Assembly: GCA_023439605.1 (NCBI GenBank)
Contig: JAEXNS010000286.1
Location: 1-5,808 of the forward strand
Source: Bacillota bacterium
Lineage (GTDB): Bacteria; Bacillota; Clostridia; Oscillospirales; Ruminococcaceae
Direction: 5' to 3'
Length of the DNA: 5,808 nucleotides
The translations under genes and the position numbers were made by a program. Positions 5,787 to 5,808 of the stretch are shown here, one piece after another. Position 1 is the first letter of the stretch; every line of letters starts with the position of its first letter. The notes under the pieces were generated by a model. It was given only the letters and a program-made list of their open reading frames with translations. It did not search any database and was not told the origin of the DNA.

Positions 5787-5794
5787 AAAGGGTG
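5787..5794 (+). promoter_or_regulatory. RBS of the truncated last gene
   Basis: AAAGGGTG, followed by ATT, matches the extended anti-SD complement and ends 6 bases before ATG 5801. It supports a real gene start at the window edge. Confidence 0.75.
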
Positions 5795-5800
5795 ATTAAG

Positions 5801-5808
5801 ATGCCTTT
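5801..5808 (+). CDS. Start of a gene cut off by the window end
   Basis: Only ATG CCT TT is present, giving Met-Pro and an incomplete third codon (Phe or Leu). The gene is supported by the SD 6 bases upstream and a perfect consensus promoter at 5633-5661. The product cannot be identified. Confidence 0.7.

Overview
The window is AT-rich, uses the standard code with strong Shine-Dalgarno (SD) sites, and encodes cobalamin-dependent radical SAM enzymes and a two-iron superoxide reductase. This fits an anaerobic low-GC Bacillota, most likely a Clostridia member; the assignment is inference from composition and gene content. All genes lie on the + strand.

Positions 47-4780 hold four tightly packed genes that look like one transcription unit, probably entered from an upstream gene outside the window. 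They are two B12-binding-domain radical SAM proteins (47-1423 and 1420-2730), a YghO-like GNAT-fold protein (2740-3825) and a FemAB/GNAT-like acyl- or aminoacyl-transferase (3806-4780). Their junctions overlap or nearly touch (4-nt overlap, 9-nt gap, 20-nt overlap), which suggests translational coupling. Two radical SAM tailoring enzymes beside two acyltransferase-fold proteins suggest a small pathway that makes or modifies a lipid or other specialised metabolite. The product cannot be read from the sequence.

Positions 4781-5153 are non-coding. A good promoter (TTGATT-N17-TATAAT, 4782-4810) starts right after the last operon gene. Next comes a nested pair of MITE-like elements: a young 135-bp copy (4875-5009) inserted into an older diverged copy (4834-4874 plus 5018-5110). 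The inner insertion has a perfect 8-bp target duplication, ATTTTGTA, and the outer one a decayed 8-bp duplication. This nest is the most striking structure in the window. It appears to sit in the 5' leader of the next gene.

Positions 5154-5540 encode desulfoferrodoxin (class I superoxide reductase) with all metal ligands present, followed by a strong intrinsic terminator (5564-5598). Positions 5599-5800 are an AT-rich promoter region with a perfect consensus, extended -10 promoter (5633-5661) and two weaker candidates downstream. They drive a gene whose first codons (from 5801) are cut off by the window end.
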